From the NCBI GenBank assembly GCA_964553915.1, contig CAZKMM010000023.1, positions 1 through 24,045 of the forward strand: a DNA stretch of 24,045 nucleotides, in the 5' to 3' direction. The position numbers were made by a program, and so were the translations under genes. Below are positions 1 through 8,075 of the stretch, piece after piece. The first letter of the stretch is position 1; each line of letters starts with the position of its first letter. The DNA is from CAZKMM01 sp964553915. Its GTDB lineage: Bacteria; RBG-13-61-14; DRUE01. Under the pieces are notes generated by a model that was not told the DNA's origin, did no database searches, and worked only from the letters and a program-made list of their open reading frames with translations.

Positions 1-760
1 ATGCCGCGCCATAAGCACCAATTAGCTGAGGGTCTATCCTGGGATAAATAATTTTGCTTCCCAGGGCTTTTTCCAGTTCCCTTTTTACCGCCTGATTCTT
101 GGCTACTCCACCGGTAATCATTATTTCTTTCTCCGCTCCCACTCTTCTCACCAGGGTTAAAACTCTCTCTGCCATTGCCTGATTTATTCCCGCGGCAATA
201 TCAACTTTCGGAGTTCCCTGCTGAAGGGAATGAATTACCTCGGTTTCTGCATAAATGGTGCAGCGACTGCTGATTTCAACCGGTCGCCGGGATTTTTTAG
301 AGATAGTTCCCAGCTCCCCAAGTTCCACCTCCAGAACCCTTGCCATCACTTCTAAAAAATGCCCGGTTCCAGCGGCGCATTTATCATTCATTACAAAGTT
401 TTCCAGCTCCCCATTTTTATTGATTTTAATTGCCTTGGAATCCTGCCCGCCAATATCAATAATGGTTCGCACCTTGGGATTTAAATGAAAAGCTCCAAAA
501 CCGTGACAGGAGATTTCCGAGATATTCTCCTGTGCCCATCCCTGCTCCTGGATTTTTTCCCGACCATATCCAGTGCTGACCACATATTTAATCTCCTGCC
601 ATTTAATTTTGTTCCTTTCAGAAATTCGCCGGATTAACTCCTGAGCAGAATCAAGCGGATTGGGCAGAACCGCCATCAATTCCCGAGCAATTATTTTCCC
701 CTTCTGATTAACCACCACTAATTTGGCAGTTAAAGAACCAATATCAATTCCAGCATACAT
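1..760 (-). CDS. BadF/BadG/BcrA/BcrD-type ATPase, activator of 2-hydroxyacyl-CoA dehydratase (partial, runs off left edge)
   Basis: Reading leftward from ATG at 760, an open frame continues to the window edge (about 253 codons), so the C-terminus is missing. It starts MYAGIDIGSLTAKLVVVN, the first phosphate-binding motif of the ASKHA fold. It then shows GYGRE, DIGGQDSK (second phosphate motif), KCAAGTGHFLE and SSRCTIYAETEVI. The two cysteines in the last two motifs match those that bridge a [4Fe-4S] cluster across the homodimer in HgdC-type activators. TGGVAKN near the edge is the adenosine motif. In the family this protein hydrolyses ATP to push one low-potential electron into the dehydratase. 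It begins 15 bases after the second large-subunit gene, so it is co-transcribed with its likely targets. A benzoyl-CoA reductase type activator (BcrA/BcrD) is the alternative reading; a second activator could lie beyond the edge. Confidence 0.9.
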   Translation of the reverse strand, partial: MYAGIDIGSLTAKLVVVNQKGKIIARELMAVLPNPLDSAQELIRRISERNKIKWQEIKYVVSTGYGREKIQEQGWAQENISEISCHGFGAFHLNPKVRTIIDIGGQDSKAIKINKNGELENFVMNDKCAAGTGHFLEVMARVLEVELGELGTISKKSRRPVEISSRCTIYAETEVIHSLQQGTPKVDIAAGINQAMAERVLTLVRRVGAEKEIMITGGVAKNQAVKRELEKALGSKIIYPRIDPQLIGAYGAA

Positions 761-775
761 TTCTAAAACTCCGAC

Positions 776-2158
776 TCAGGATTTACTGGTAATGACATTC
801 TGGACAAACTCATCAATCTCCTGTTGAATTACAGACATCGGGGTCATCCTTTTCATCCAGCCATCTCCCTGAAGAACCAGAACCGGAATCCCCAGCCTTT
901 TCATAACCTCTTTTCTCATAATGGAAATCACACTCCAGGTCTGCTTGCAGGAATGATGACCGTTATAAATCATACAATCCGCCCTCAACTCCTTCCCTGC
1001 CCAGATAATATCCTCGGTCCAACTGCCGTGCATTGATTCTGCACCTATCTGGCGAGTCATCCACATATTCCAGGAATTCTCCATAATTCCCTCCAGCATT
1101 GTTTCTTTACTAGAAGTATCCCTCTCCTGAGGAAAAAATAGGTCAAGCCCATCTCCCAGGTGAGAGTATCCTCTTTCCTCCATCCAGTTAAATAATCCTG
1201 CCAGGTCAAAATAATAACTGGTATAGGTCCAGAGGCAACGAGCTCTTTCTTCCTTCTTTTGGTAGTCCGGGCTGTTCAAATTCTTTTTAACCAGCTCCAC
1301 CAGGGCCTCCAGAGCTTCAACTCCTTCCTCAGTCCCCCACATTGTAAATCTTACTCCATAAAGGAAAAGGGAAAAAAGGTTGGGCACCGGGGAGGGCGAG
1401 AGCTTTTGCAGGTCAAATAACTCCCAGTAAAGCTGGGTACAGCGATTGCTCCTTTCAATTACCCGCCGGAGCTTCTCTTCCTCAAGCTCCTCCCCGATAA
1501 ATTCTTCCAGTTGAGAAATCAGCCGACGAAAATAGAGCCGATAGATTTCCCTTCCTCGTCTGGAATCATCCGGCACCTTGGGTAAAAAGAAATGGGGAAT
1601 ATTCAAATAATTGGCAACAAACTCGTGAATCTTGGCATTGGCATCACAACTACCCGGGGTAGAGGAAACAATTGCATCTGGACATAAATCATCACTTCCT
1701 AAAATGGAACCGAGCTCAATGGTATTTGAAGAACAAAGATGGTCAGGAAGACCTAATGCCATTGCCATATCCCAGTATGGCTCTCCCTGCCCGGTAAGAT
1801 TGACCAATGCCATCGTGGTAAGAACCTCACTGGTAAGAGGATGAGCATTTTCAAAAGCGTGGATTAATTCCACCGCAAAATTAAAGGGCACGAGAATAAC
1901 TTTTTTCCCCTTCTGACGAGCTTCCCAGGCATCCAGAATCCAGCGGGACATCAGCTTGGAAAAAATCACTCCCCCGTTTTTTACCATCGGAGCGAATAAT
2001 GCCCCAATTCCTTTTCTAAATTCCTCCGGGACAATTGCTAACCGAGAAAAAAACCGCCCGATAAAAATTAAAAGACCCGGGGGCATCGCATTAGCCAGTA
2101 TGAGCTGGGGAATTAACCTTCGCACCAGTCCCCGGGAAGATGATTTTTTAAAAATCAT
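776..2158 (-). CDS. 2-hydroxyacyl-CoA dehydratase / benzoyl-CoA reductase family subunit, large copy 2
   Basis: 460 residues, start ATG at 2158 with AAAGGA about eight bases upstream. The protein belongs to the HgdA/HgdB, FldB/FldC, BcrB/BcrC family, whose members each hold a [4Fe-4S] cluster and receive an electron from a BadF-type activator. Three cysteines fit the cluster ligands: C142 (PDHLCSSNT), C171 (SCDANAKIHEF) and C404 (GHHSCKQTW). It is a tandem duplicate of the gene just upstream, roughly three quarters identical by eye over the full length with no large indels. It lacks a cysteine two residues before GHHSC (IYNGHHSC) that the other copy has (IYCGHHSC). The substrate cannot be read from sequence; 2-hydroxyacyl-CoA dehydration and aromatic ring reduction both remain possible. 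It lies 66 bases after copy 1 and 15 bases before the activator gene. Confidence 0.88.
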   Translation of the reverse strand: MIFKKSSSRGLVRRLIPQLILANAMPPGLLIFIGRFFSRLAIVPEEFRKGIGALFAPMVKNGGVIFSKLMSRWILDAWEARQKGKKVILVPFNFAVELIHAFENAHPLTSEVLTTMALVNLTGQGEPYWDMAMALGLPDHLCSSNTIELGSILGSDDLCPDAIVSSTPGSCDANAKIHEFVANYLNIPHFFLPKVPDDSRRGREIYRLYFRRLISQLEEFIGEELEEEKLRRVIERSNRCTQLYWELFDLQKLSPSPVPNLFSLFLYGVRFTMWGTEEGVEALEALVELVKKNLNSPDYQKKEERARCLWTYTSYYFDLAGLFNWMEERGYSHLGDGLDLFFPQERDTSSKETMLEGIMENSWNMWMTRQIGAESMHGSWTEDIIWAGKELRADCMIYNGHHSCKQTWSVISIMRKEVMKRLGIPVLVLQGDGWMKRMTPMSVIQQEIDEFVQNVITSKS

Positions 2159-2224
2159 TTACCAATCCTTTAAAAAACTATAAACTGCTAACCACCCTAA
2201 GGCATTTTTTATTAAGACGACCCA

Positions 2225-3604
2225 TCAGACTTTACTGGCAATTACATTCTGGACAAACTCGTCAATTTGCTGTTGAATTGCCGAAATCGGAGTCATCTTT
2301 TTAATCCAGGCATCTCCTTGAAGAACCAAAACCGGAATTCCCACCCTTTTCATTACTTCTCTTCTCATAATGGAAATCACGCTCCAGGTTTGTTTGCAGG
2401 AATGATGCCCGCAGTAAATTACACAATCCGCCTTCAATTCTCTGGCGGCCCAGATAACATCTTCGGTCCAGGAGCCAGCCATAGATTCCGCTCCTACCTG
2501 CCGGGTCATAGGCATATTCCAGGCGCTCTCCGCAATTCCCTCCAGCATGGCTTCCCGGCTGGTAGTATCAATCTCCTGGGGAAAGAAAATGTCTAATCCA
2601 TCTCCCAGATGAGTATATCCTTTTCCATCCATCCAGTTAAATAACCCAGCCAGGTCATAATAATAACTGGTATAAGCCCAGATACAGCGAGCTCGCTCCA
2701 GCTTATTTTTATATTCCGAACTATTTAAATACTTCTTGGTAATTTCCACCAGTGCCTCCAGAGCCTCCACCCCCTCCGGAGTGCCCCACATTGTAAATCG
2801 CACCCCGTAAATAAAAAGGGAAAATAAATTGGGCACCGGAGAAGGGATTAATTTTTGAAGGTCAAAAAGCTCCCAGTAAAGCTGGGTGCAACGATTGGCT
2901 CGTTCTATTACCCGACCGAGTTTTTCCTCAGTTAGCTCCTCTCCAATAAATTCTTCTAACTGAGAGACCAGCCTTTTAAAATAAACACTATACTGTTTTC
3001 TTCCTCGCCCGGAATTTTCTGGAATCTTGGGCAAAAAGAAATGAGGAATATTTAAATAATTCGCCACAAACTCATGAATCTTGGCATTTGCATCACAACC
3101 ACCCGGTCCCGAAGAAACAATAGCATCTGGATAAAAATCATCGCTTCCCAAAAGGGAGCCCAGCTCAATAGTATTGGCAGAGCAGAGATGGTCTGGTAAG
3201 CCCAGTGCCATTGCCATATCCCAGTAAGGTTCTCCCTGCTGGGAAAGATTTATCACTGCCAGAGTAGAAAGCACCTCACTGGTAAGGGGATGAGCATTAT
3301 CAAAAGCGTGGATTAAATCCACCGGGAAATTAAACGGCACTAAAATAACTTTTTTCCCCTGCTGATGCGCTTCCCAAGCTCCTAGAATCCATCGGGAAAA
3401 AAGCTTGGAAAAAACCGGACCCGCGTCTTTGACCAGGGGATCAAATAATGCTCCCGCCCCTCCCTGAAATTCTTCTGAAACTATTTTCAGATTGGAAAGA
3501 GCCCTGCCCATAAAATTTAAAATTGGAGAAGGAACTATGTTAACCAGCCGAAGCTGAAGAACCAATCGCCGGAAAAGCCCTTTCTGGATGGTTCTTTTCA
3601 GCAT
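2225..3604 (-). CDS. 2-hydroxyacyl-CoA dehydratase / benzoyl-CoA reductase family subunit, large copy 1
   Basis: 459 residues. Its ATG shares one base with the stop of the preceding gene (TAATG), so translation is probably coupled; AGAGGA lies about ten bases before the start. Family assignment rests on C141 (PDHLCSANT), C170 (GCDANAKIHEF) and C403 (GHHSCKQTW), spaced as in cluster-binding subunits of this family, and on the neighbouring activator ATPase. It has two additional cysteines close to the last ligand (C394 and C398). It pairs with the shorter 372-residue subunit in a likely heterodimer, as in (R)-phenyllactyl-CoA dehydratase or HgdAB. Why the operon carries a second near-copy is unclear: alternative partners with different substrates, or one assembly using both, are equally open. 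Confidence 0.88.
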   Translation of the reverse strand: MLKRTIQKGLFRRLVLQLRLVNIVPSPILNFMGRALSNLKIVSEEFQGGAGALFDPLVKDAGPVFSKLFSRWILGAWEAHQQGKKVILVPFNFPVDLIHAFDNAHPLTSEVLSTLAVINLSQQGEPYWDMAMALGLPDHLCSANTIELGSLLGSDDFYPDAIVSSGPGGCDANAKIHEFVANYLNIPHFFLPKIPENSGRGRKQYSVYFKRLVSQLEEFIGEELTEEKLGRVIERANRCTQLYWELFDLQKLIPSPVPNLFSLFIYGVRFTMWGTPEGVEALEALVEITKKYLNSSEYKNKLERARCIWAYTSYYYDLAGLFNWMDGKGYTHLGDGLDIFFPQEIDTTSREAMLEGIAESAWNMPMTRQVGAESMAGSWTEDVIWAARELKADCVIYCGHHSCKQTWSVISIMRREVMKRVGIPVLVLQGDAWIKKMTPISAIQQQIDEFVQNVIASKV

Positions 3605-4722
3605 TACTTGCCAATCCTCTCCAGAAATGCTTGTATCCGGGTCTTAAATCTTCCCAGGTCTGCCCGGGCGGAATATTCTTTTTCCAGGGTCAAAACCGGG
3701 ATTCCTTCTTTTTCCAGAGCAATTTTTAACTGAACATTATCCACTCCATGCAGGTCGCAAAATTTATTATGGAACAAAACCACTCCATCAACCTTTGCCT
3801 GTTCAATCATTTTTAAGACCAGTTCTTTTCGGCTGGAAAACTCCTCAAACATTCTCGGACAAAAAAGTTCTTCCAGATAAATTCTGGCTAATTCCCGGCA
3901 AGGGTCAGAGGAAGAGCTTTGCGACTGACGATTCCAGAAAGCACGAGCCCCAAAGCAAAAAGTATCAGCCACCACCACTCCCCCCAGGGTTTCAATCTCT
4001 TTAATAAAACTAACCTCATCCGTGGCTGAGCCACCAAATAAAAGCCGAGCCCGATAATCTTTAATCTGATAATTTTTCCGCTCCTCAATGACCCGTTCCA
4101 GCATTGGCTCTCCCACTTCTGAAGGAACCGCACTGAGAAACAGGTATAAGCTCATTACTTCCCAGCCATAAAAGGCAGGAGCTTCTTGAAACCGCATCTG
4201 ATAAATGGTATGGAATTTTTCCCGAATCCGTTTTTGGAGGCTGATTTTCTCCCAGAGCTGGTCATCTGAAATTGTCAAATCAAAGTGTTCCTCTATTGCC
4301 TGCTTGCAGATTTTTATATCCTCAGCAAAAAAGTCCATAGATTCCGGGCTAATAAGATGTGGAACCTTCAAGTAATGATGGAATTTAAATTTTCGGGCAT
4401 AATTCCAGTTTTCCACCATCCCCCGCAAATGGTCACAACCATTGATGGAAACTACCCCATCCAGAAAATCATAATCTCCCTTCAAGCCCAGATTAAGGCA
4501 GGAACGACAAAAAGCACAATTGAACCGGGAAAGATAGGCATCTGCCAGCTCGGTTTCGCTTGAGCCCAAAGCCCGAATTCGGTAAGGTAGGATTCCACCT
4601 GCTTCAATTAACTCTACCGGGGTGGCAACGCAGATATAACCTAAAACCTTGCCTCCCTTTTCCTTCCAGCCTCTGATATAATCATTCTCCAGCTTCTGGG
4701 CTTGCTGTAAAATATCATCCAT
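3604..4722 (-). CDS. 2-hydroxyacyl-CoA dehydratase / benzoyl-CoA reductase family small subunit (HgdB/BcrC-like)
   Basis: 372 residues, first gene of the leftward operon. The N-terminal part reads GYICVATPVELIEAGGILPY, which matches the family pattern in which a proline-glutamate segment precedes an AAG/AGG-P turn. Likely cluster cysteines are C69/C72/C75 (NCAFCRSCLNLG), C96 (NGCDHLRGM) and C322 (HNKFCDLHG). The length is typical of BcrC/HgdB. The upstream region shows no clear Shine-Dalgarno site; instead a strong promoter places the transcript start two or three bases before the ATG (see promoter at 4731-4760). The stop overlaps the next gene's start by one base. The protein is expected to be cytoplasmic and oxygen-sensitive. 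Exact substrate is not deducible. Confidence 0.88.
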   Translation of the reverse strand: MDDILQQAQKLENDYIRGWKEKGGKVLGYICVATPVELIEAGGILPYRIRALGSSETELADAYLSRFNCAFCRSCLNLGLKGDYDFLDGVVSINGCDHLRGMVENWNYARKFKFHHYLKVPHLISPESMDFFAEDIKICKQAIEEHFDLTISDDQLWEKISLQKRIREKFHTIYQMRFQEAPAFYGWEVMSLYLFLSAVPSEVGEPMLERVIEERKNYQIKDYRARLLFGGSATDEVSFIKEIETLGGVVVADTFCFGARAFWNRQSQSSSSDPCRELARIYLEELFCPRMFEEFSSRKELVLKMIEQAKVDGVVLFHNKFCDLHGVDNVQLKIALEKEGIPVLTLEKEYSARADLGRFKTRIQAFLERIGK

Positions 4723-4730
4723 TTTTTTCT

Positions 4731-4760
4731 ATTTTAAGCAATTTTCAAAAAGCTTGTCAA
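4731..4760 (-). promoter_or_regulatory. sigma70-type promoter of the dehydratase operon, apparently near-leaderless
   Basis: On the minus strand TTGACA (4755-4760, a perfect -35) is followed after 18 bases by TAAAAT (4731-4736, one mismatch to TATAAT). Initiation six to eight bases downstream would fall at about 4723-4725, only one to three bases before the ATG at 4722. This agrees with the absence of a ribosome-binding site for that gene. Confidence 0.65.
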
Positions 4761-4772
4761 ACCTGGTTCAGT

Positions 4773-4801
4773 TTGCCCTTCCTTTTTCTTCCTGCTAAAA
4801 T
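4773..4801 (+). promoter_or_regulatory. probable sigma70-type promoter of the secreted protein / ABC operon
   Basis: TTGCCC (4773-4778) and TAAAAT (4796-4801) are 17 bases apart. The start would be near 4808, giving a leader of roughly 37 bases to the ATG at 4845. It lies back to back with the dehydratase promoter. An 8-base inverted repeat, CCTGGTTC (4762-4769) and GAACCAGG (4831-4838), brackets it; this could be chance. Confidence 0.45.
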
Positions 4802-4844
4802 TTTTTCAATAAATTAAGGATGCGAATGTAGAACCAGGCTAATT

Positions 4845-5516
4845 ATGAGAAAACATTTTAAAATTTTTTTATTAATTTTTCTCCTGGTTTTTTCCGCTTC
4901 TTCTCCCTCAAAAAGTAATAAGAAAAAAACCGCTAATTTAAAAATCTATCTGACCCCGGCTTTAAGATATTCTATTCTAGGGAAAGGCTTTGCGATGATG
5001 TATGAGCCTCAGCTGGTATCAATGGCAATGGCAATTGAAGAAGAGTTAAGCAATCCCCGGTTTGAACTTCTTGATACCACCACATCGCCAATGGCAAGCA
5101 TTGGCTTTTTTCAAAACCCTGCCTCGGTAAGTCCTAATGTCAGGTTTCTGGGAGTAATTGCCCGGGTTAATATTAAATTAACCTATTTCCCGGATACAGA
5201 AGCGGGAAGATTAAGCTCAGCAATGGATGCTTTTGGTAAAGACCTTCTGCGGATTCTGGGTGATACCGTGAGCAATATCCAGGACCCAAGTATTCGGGGA
5301 GCGGTTTTAATTCTTATCTATTCCAAGACAGAATTGAATGCGCCTGATTATTATCAGCAGGCAGAAGCAATTGTAATGTTTATTCCCAGAGAGGTTCTCA
5401 ACGAATTCAACGCTTTCCGAATTAGGTTTAATCAACTATTTGCCCAGAGCGAAATTTTTTCTTTTAAAGGAGAAAACCAGATTCAGGTTTTACTAAATGA
5501 ATTTTTAAGAGGATAA
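4845..5516 (+). CDS. Secreted or periplasmic protein of unknown function
   Basis: 223 residues; I do not recognise the family. Residues 1-20 form a signal peptide (MRKHFKIFLLIFLLVFSAS: basic start, Leu/Phe-rich core, small residues at the likely cleavage point). There is no cysteine, so it is not a lipoprotein. After a lysine-rich stretch (about 24-29) the rest is a mixed alpha/beta-looking soluble domain with FELLDTTTSPMASIGFF, a long helix around residues 125-145, and a hydrophobic strand (AVLILIYS) near 157. The codon pattern matches neighbours and no ribosome site is obvious. It heads an apparent four-gene operon with a thioredoxin-fold protein and an ABC-2 exporter, 45 bases before the next gene. 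The context suggests an envelope role, perhaps as a transported or partner protein. This is inference only. Confidence 0.7.
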   Translation: MRKHFKIFLLIFLLVFSASSPSKSNKKKTANLKIYLTPALRYSILGKGFAMMYEPQLVSMAMAIEEELSNPRFELLDTTTSPMASIGFFQNPASVSPNVRFLGVIARVNIKLTYFPDTEAGRLSSAMDAFGKDLLRILGDTVSNIQDPSIRGAVLILIYSKTELNAPDYYQQAEAIVMFIPREVLNEFNAFRIRFNQLFAQSEIFSFKGENQIQVLLNEFLRG

Positions 5517-5561
5517 GAGGAATTTGCCCTTAATTTCAAAAAAACTTAAAATGGAAAAACA

Positions 5562-6131
5562 ATGAAGCAAAACAAAATCAAGAAAATTTTACTTATCGGT
5601 TTCTGGATTTTACTGCTGGTTGGTGTGCTTGCCTTTCAGGTGGATTTGATTTTCTTGCAGGAATATAAAACAACCCGTTCTCCCTTTAAAAAAGGCGAAT
5701 CCGTACCGGATTTTACCCTCCCGACAATTGATGGCAGAAAAATTCAGCTTTCCCAGTATATCCAGGCAAAACCCACTTTATTAGTTTTCTTTTCTCCTTA
5801 TTCCTCTCCCTGTGAGGATGAGGTGATGGAATTAACCCAATATTTTTCCAGCCAGAAGCAGGTTGATTTTCAGGTAATTTTAGTTTCTGAAGAAAGCAGA
5901 GAGGCGCTTTTAAAATTTAAAAAAGAATTTAATCCTCCCTTTCCCATTCTCTGGGATAAGGAGGGCAAGGTTTTTGAAAAATATCAGATAAGTTTGGTCC
6001 CGGCAAATTTTTTAATCTCTCCAGAGCTGAAATTAATTTATTCCTATATCGGGGCAGAAGGATTTAGCGTTTATAGAATTCAGGCACAGGTAAAATTTTC
6101 CGGAAAAATAGAGCTAGAAAAAAAGGATTAA
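5562..6131 (+). CDS. Membrane-anchored thioredoxin-fold protein (TlpA/redoxin-like) with degenerate active site
   Basis: 189 residues. A basic N-terminus and one hydrophobic helix (about 8-31) anchor it in the inner membrane with the domain outside. The domain begins at VPDFTLPTIDGRKIQLSQY (about 48-66), the usual opening of AhpC/TSA and TlpA proteins, and continues LLVFFSPYSSPCEDEVMEL. In the position of the WCxxC motif the sequence is Y80-S81-S82-P83-C84: the nucleophilic first cysteine is serine and only the second cysteine remains. The cis-proline loop is kept (LVPANFLI, P147). A normal disulfide reductase mechanism is therefore unlikely. It may act by single-cysteine chemistry, bind a ligand or serve as a scaffold. 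It ends two bases before the ABC ATPase gene, so the two are tightly coupled. Confidence 0.82.
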   Translation: MKQNKIKKILLIGFWILLLVGVLAFQVDLIFLQEYKTTRSPFKKGESVPDFTLPTIDGRKIQLSQYIQAKPTLLVFFSPYSSPCEDEVMELTQYFSSQKQVDFQVILVSEESREALLKFKKEFNPPFPILWDKEGKVFEKYQISLVPANFLISPELKLIYSYIGAEGFSVYRIQAQVKFSGKIELEKKD

Positions 6132-6133
6132 CT

Positions 6134-7105
6134 ATGGCAGAGCCAATAATCAGTGCCCGAAATTTAACCAAATATTACAAATCTCCAGGACTGAGTAAAA
6201 AAGCCATTCCTGCCTTAGAACAGATAAATCTTGACATCTTTCCCGGGGAAATTATTGCCCTGCTCGGTCCTAATGGAGCAGGAAAAACTACCTTTTTAAG
6301 AATTCTTTTTGGATTAATCTATCCCACCAGCGGAGAAGTTTTGGTTTTTAGCTCAAGACCTCAGGAAAAAAGCTGGAAAAACCGGGCTGGATATGTTCCG
6401 GAGCATTATGACCCTCCTAAATTTTTAACCGGTTATGAACTGCTGGAAATTGGAGCCCGGGTCAATGGATTATCTAAAAATGATTTTCTTTCCCGTCTGG
6501 AGTGGCTGGAGGAATCTTTAAATTTAAAAGAGATTTTAAATCTTAACATCAGCCAGTATTCCCGGGGAATGCTTCAGCAATTAGCCCTGGCAGGTTGTTT
6601 TATTCATAATCCGGAACTGATTGTTTTAGATGAACCTACTGCCAATCTAGATGCTTTAAGCAGGAAGAAACTTCAGGAGCTTCTCTGGGAGATGGCGCAG
6701 GAAAACAAAACTATTTTAATCAGTTCCCATATTCTCTCCGAACTAGAAGAATTATGTAATAGGGTAATTTTAATTGATAAAGGTAAAATCATTCAGCAGG
6801 GATATATCAAAGATTTGCTCACCTCAGATGGCGGTTATACCATCTGCTTTAAGGGCTTTACCACTATTCCTGAATCCTTAAATGCTCTCGGGAATATAAA
6901 TTATGACCCGAAACTGGAAATAGCATATTTGGAAACTCGAACTGAATACGAAAAAGACCGGGCGGTAAAAATCCTCACTGAAAATGAGGTCTCTATAGAG
7001 TTTATAGAGCCAAAACAAAAAACTTTAGAGGAGTATTTTCTGGAAATTCTGGAGCAAAAAGAACTGGAAAAATATTTCCTGAAAATTACTGAGGAAGGAA
7101 AATGA
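6134..7105 (+). CDS. ABC transporter ATP-binding protein (ABC-2 exporter type)
   Basis: 323 residues, ATG preceded by AAGGA at six bases. Walker A is GPNGAGKT (45-52), the Q-loop region reads GYVPEH (87-91), the signature is QYSRGM (141-146), Walker B is LIVLDEP (162-168) followed by the D-loop, and the switch histidine is H199 (ISSH). The YSRGM signature is the form usual in drug, lantibiotic and cytochrome-maturation type exporters. Beyond about residue 215 a roughly 100-residue extension ends in a glutamate-rich helix (LEEYFLEILEQKELEKYF), which resembles the C-terminal regulatory tails of ABC-2 ATPases. Its stop overlaps the permease start by four bases (ATGA), so the two form one transporter. 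The substrate is unknown. Confidence 0.93.
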   Translation: MAEPIISARNLTKYYKSPGLSKKAIPALEQINLDIFPGEIIALLGPNGAGKTTFLRILFGLIYPTSGEVLVFSSRPQEKSWKNRAGYVPEHYDPPKFLTGYELLEIGARVNGLSKNDFLSRLEWLEESLNLKEILNLNISQYSRGMLQQLALAGCFIHNPELIVLDEPTANLDALSRKKLQELLWEMAQENKTILISSHILSELEELCNRVILIDKGKIIQQGYIKDLLTSDGGYTICFKGFTTIPESLNALGNINYDPKLEIAYLETRTEYEKDRAVKILTENEVSIEFIEPKQKTLEEYFLEILEQKELEKYFLKITEEGK

Positions 7106-7911
7106 ACAAAAAATATATTTATAAATATTTTTTCCGGAACACTCTTCATAGCTTTCTGTTCTGGCTGGTCATTTTTATTATCGTTTTTGAATTTGCCCTG
7201 CCTTTTCTTTTAAAAATTCCCACTATGATTGAACTAAGTCAGTCGGGAAGAAGTAAATTGATTGAAAGAATGATTTTGGAACAGCTCAATCTCAATCTTT
7301 ATATCTTTGGCTTCTTTTTAGCTCCAGCTCTGGGAATCATTGCCGGCAGAGCTCTGGTCAATCAAGAAATAGAAGTGCTCTTAACCCACCGCCTCTCCCG
7401 GAAAGACCTTTTTACTTCAGGTTTTATTTTCTATGGATTATTTCTTTTCTCCATCTGGCTGATCTTCATCATTCTTTACCTGATTGTTACCTATATTTTT
7501 GACCATAAAATCCCCCTTGAGTTAGTCTTTAAATTGGTCATTTCCCTCTTTGGAATTTTCCTTCCTTTCCTCTGGGTGAGCTTTTTCTCTCTAAATGCTA
7601 AACCTGTTGCGGTTATATTACTTTACCTGGTAGTATATCTCTCAATGCCTTCTCTTGCTGGATATTTTGAGCATCCTGGCAACACCGGTTTAGAAAAATT
7701 TCTGGCGAATACCAGTAAAGTTATTTCCATCATCGTTCCTCAAACTCAATCTTTCCAGCTCATCGTCAGCCCGTTTTCGCCGGTAGATAAAACCGGAACG
7801 CATTATACTATCTTCAAGTGGTTTCTGTATGGGATATTATGGAGCCTGTTTTTGCTCCTGAGCGGATTTTTAATCTATCAGCGAAAGGATTTAATCCCGC
7901 ATCAAACTTAA
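7102..7911 (+). CDS. ABC-2-like transporter permease
   Basis: 269 residues with about six hydrophobic segments: roughly 15-37, 70-88, 111-135, 145-170, 173-190 and 235-258. There is a soluble loop with amphipathic character near residues 38-65. The arrangement and the four-base overlap with the ATPase gene identify the membrane half of an ABC-2 exporter, probably acting as a homodimer since only one permease gene is present. A motif NQEIEVLLTHRLSRKDLF (near residues 90-107) on the cytoplasmic side fits the coupling segment seen in this class (typically E-x-G/L-T...P/LxSR). Overall sequence similarity to named subfamilies is not recognisable. It is the last gene before a bidirectional terminator. 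Confidence 0.82.
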   Translation: MNKKYIYKYFFRNTLHSFLFWLVIFIIVFEFALPFLLKIPTMIELSQSGRSKLIERMILEQLNLNLYIFGFFLAPALGIIAGRALVNQEIEVLLTHRLSRKDLFTSGFIFYGLFLFSIWLIFIILYLIVTYIFDHKIPLELVFKLVISLFGIFLPFLWVSFFSLNAKPVAVILLYLVVYLSMPSLAGYFEHPGNTGLEKFLANTSKVISIIVPQTQSFQLIVSPFSPVDKTGTHYTIFKWFLYGILWSLFLLLSGFLIYQRKDLIPHQT

Positions 7912-8075
7912 AATATAAAATATAACACTTATAGTTTCCCTCCTTTAATTATAAATCAATCATTTTTATTTTTCCTAAAAACTTTTTCCTGATAGATTTT
8001 CGGGTCCGCTTAATTTTTATATGGTAAGGATTTAAGTTCTGAATAAACCATCTCACTTTCTAGAGGTATTTAGAA

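Noticed and set aside
255..2183. Rightward open frames of 70-77 codons inside the dehydratase operon
   Set aside because: They lie antisense to strongly supported leftward genes, have no ribosome sites or motifs, and their translations look like mirror reading of the real proteins.
4762..4838. Inverted repeat CCTGGTTC / GAACCAGG around the rightward promoter as a looping operator
   Set aside because: Eight bases separated by more than 60 is not improbable by chance and no other evidence supports it; noted only within the promoter entry.
6554..6571. ABC signature YSRGM instead of LSGGQ as a sign of inactivity
   Set aside because: Variants of the form YSxGM are common in functional ABC-2 exporters, so this is not unusual.
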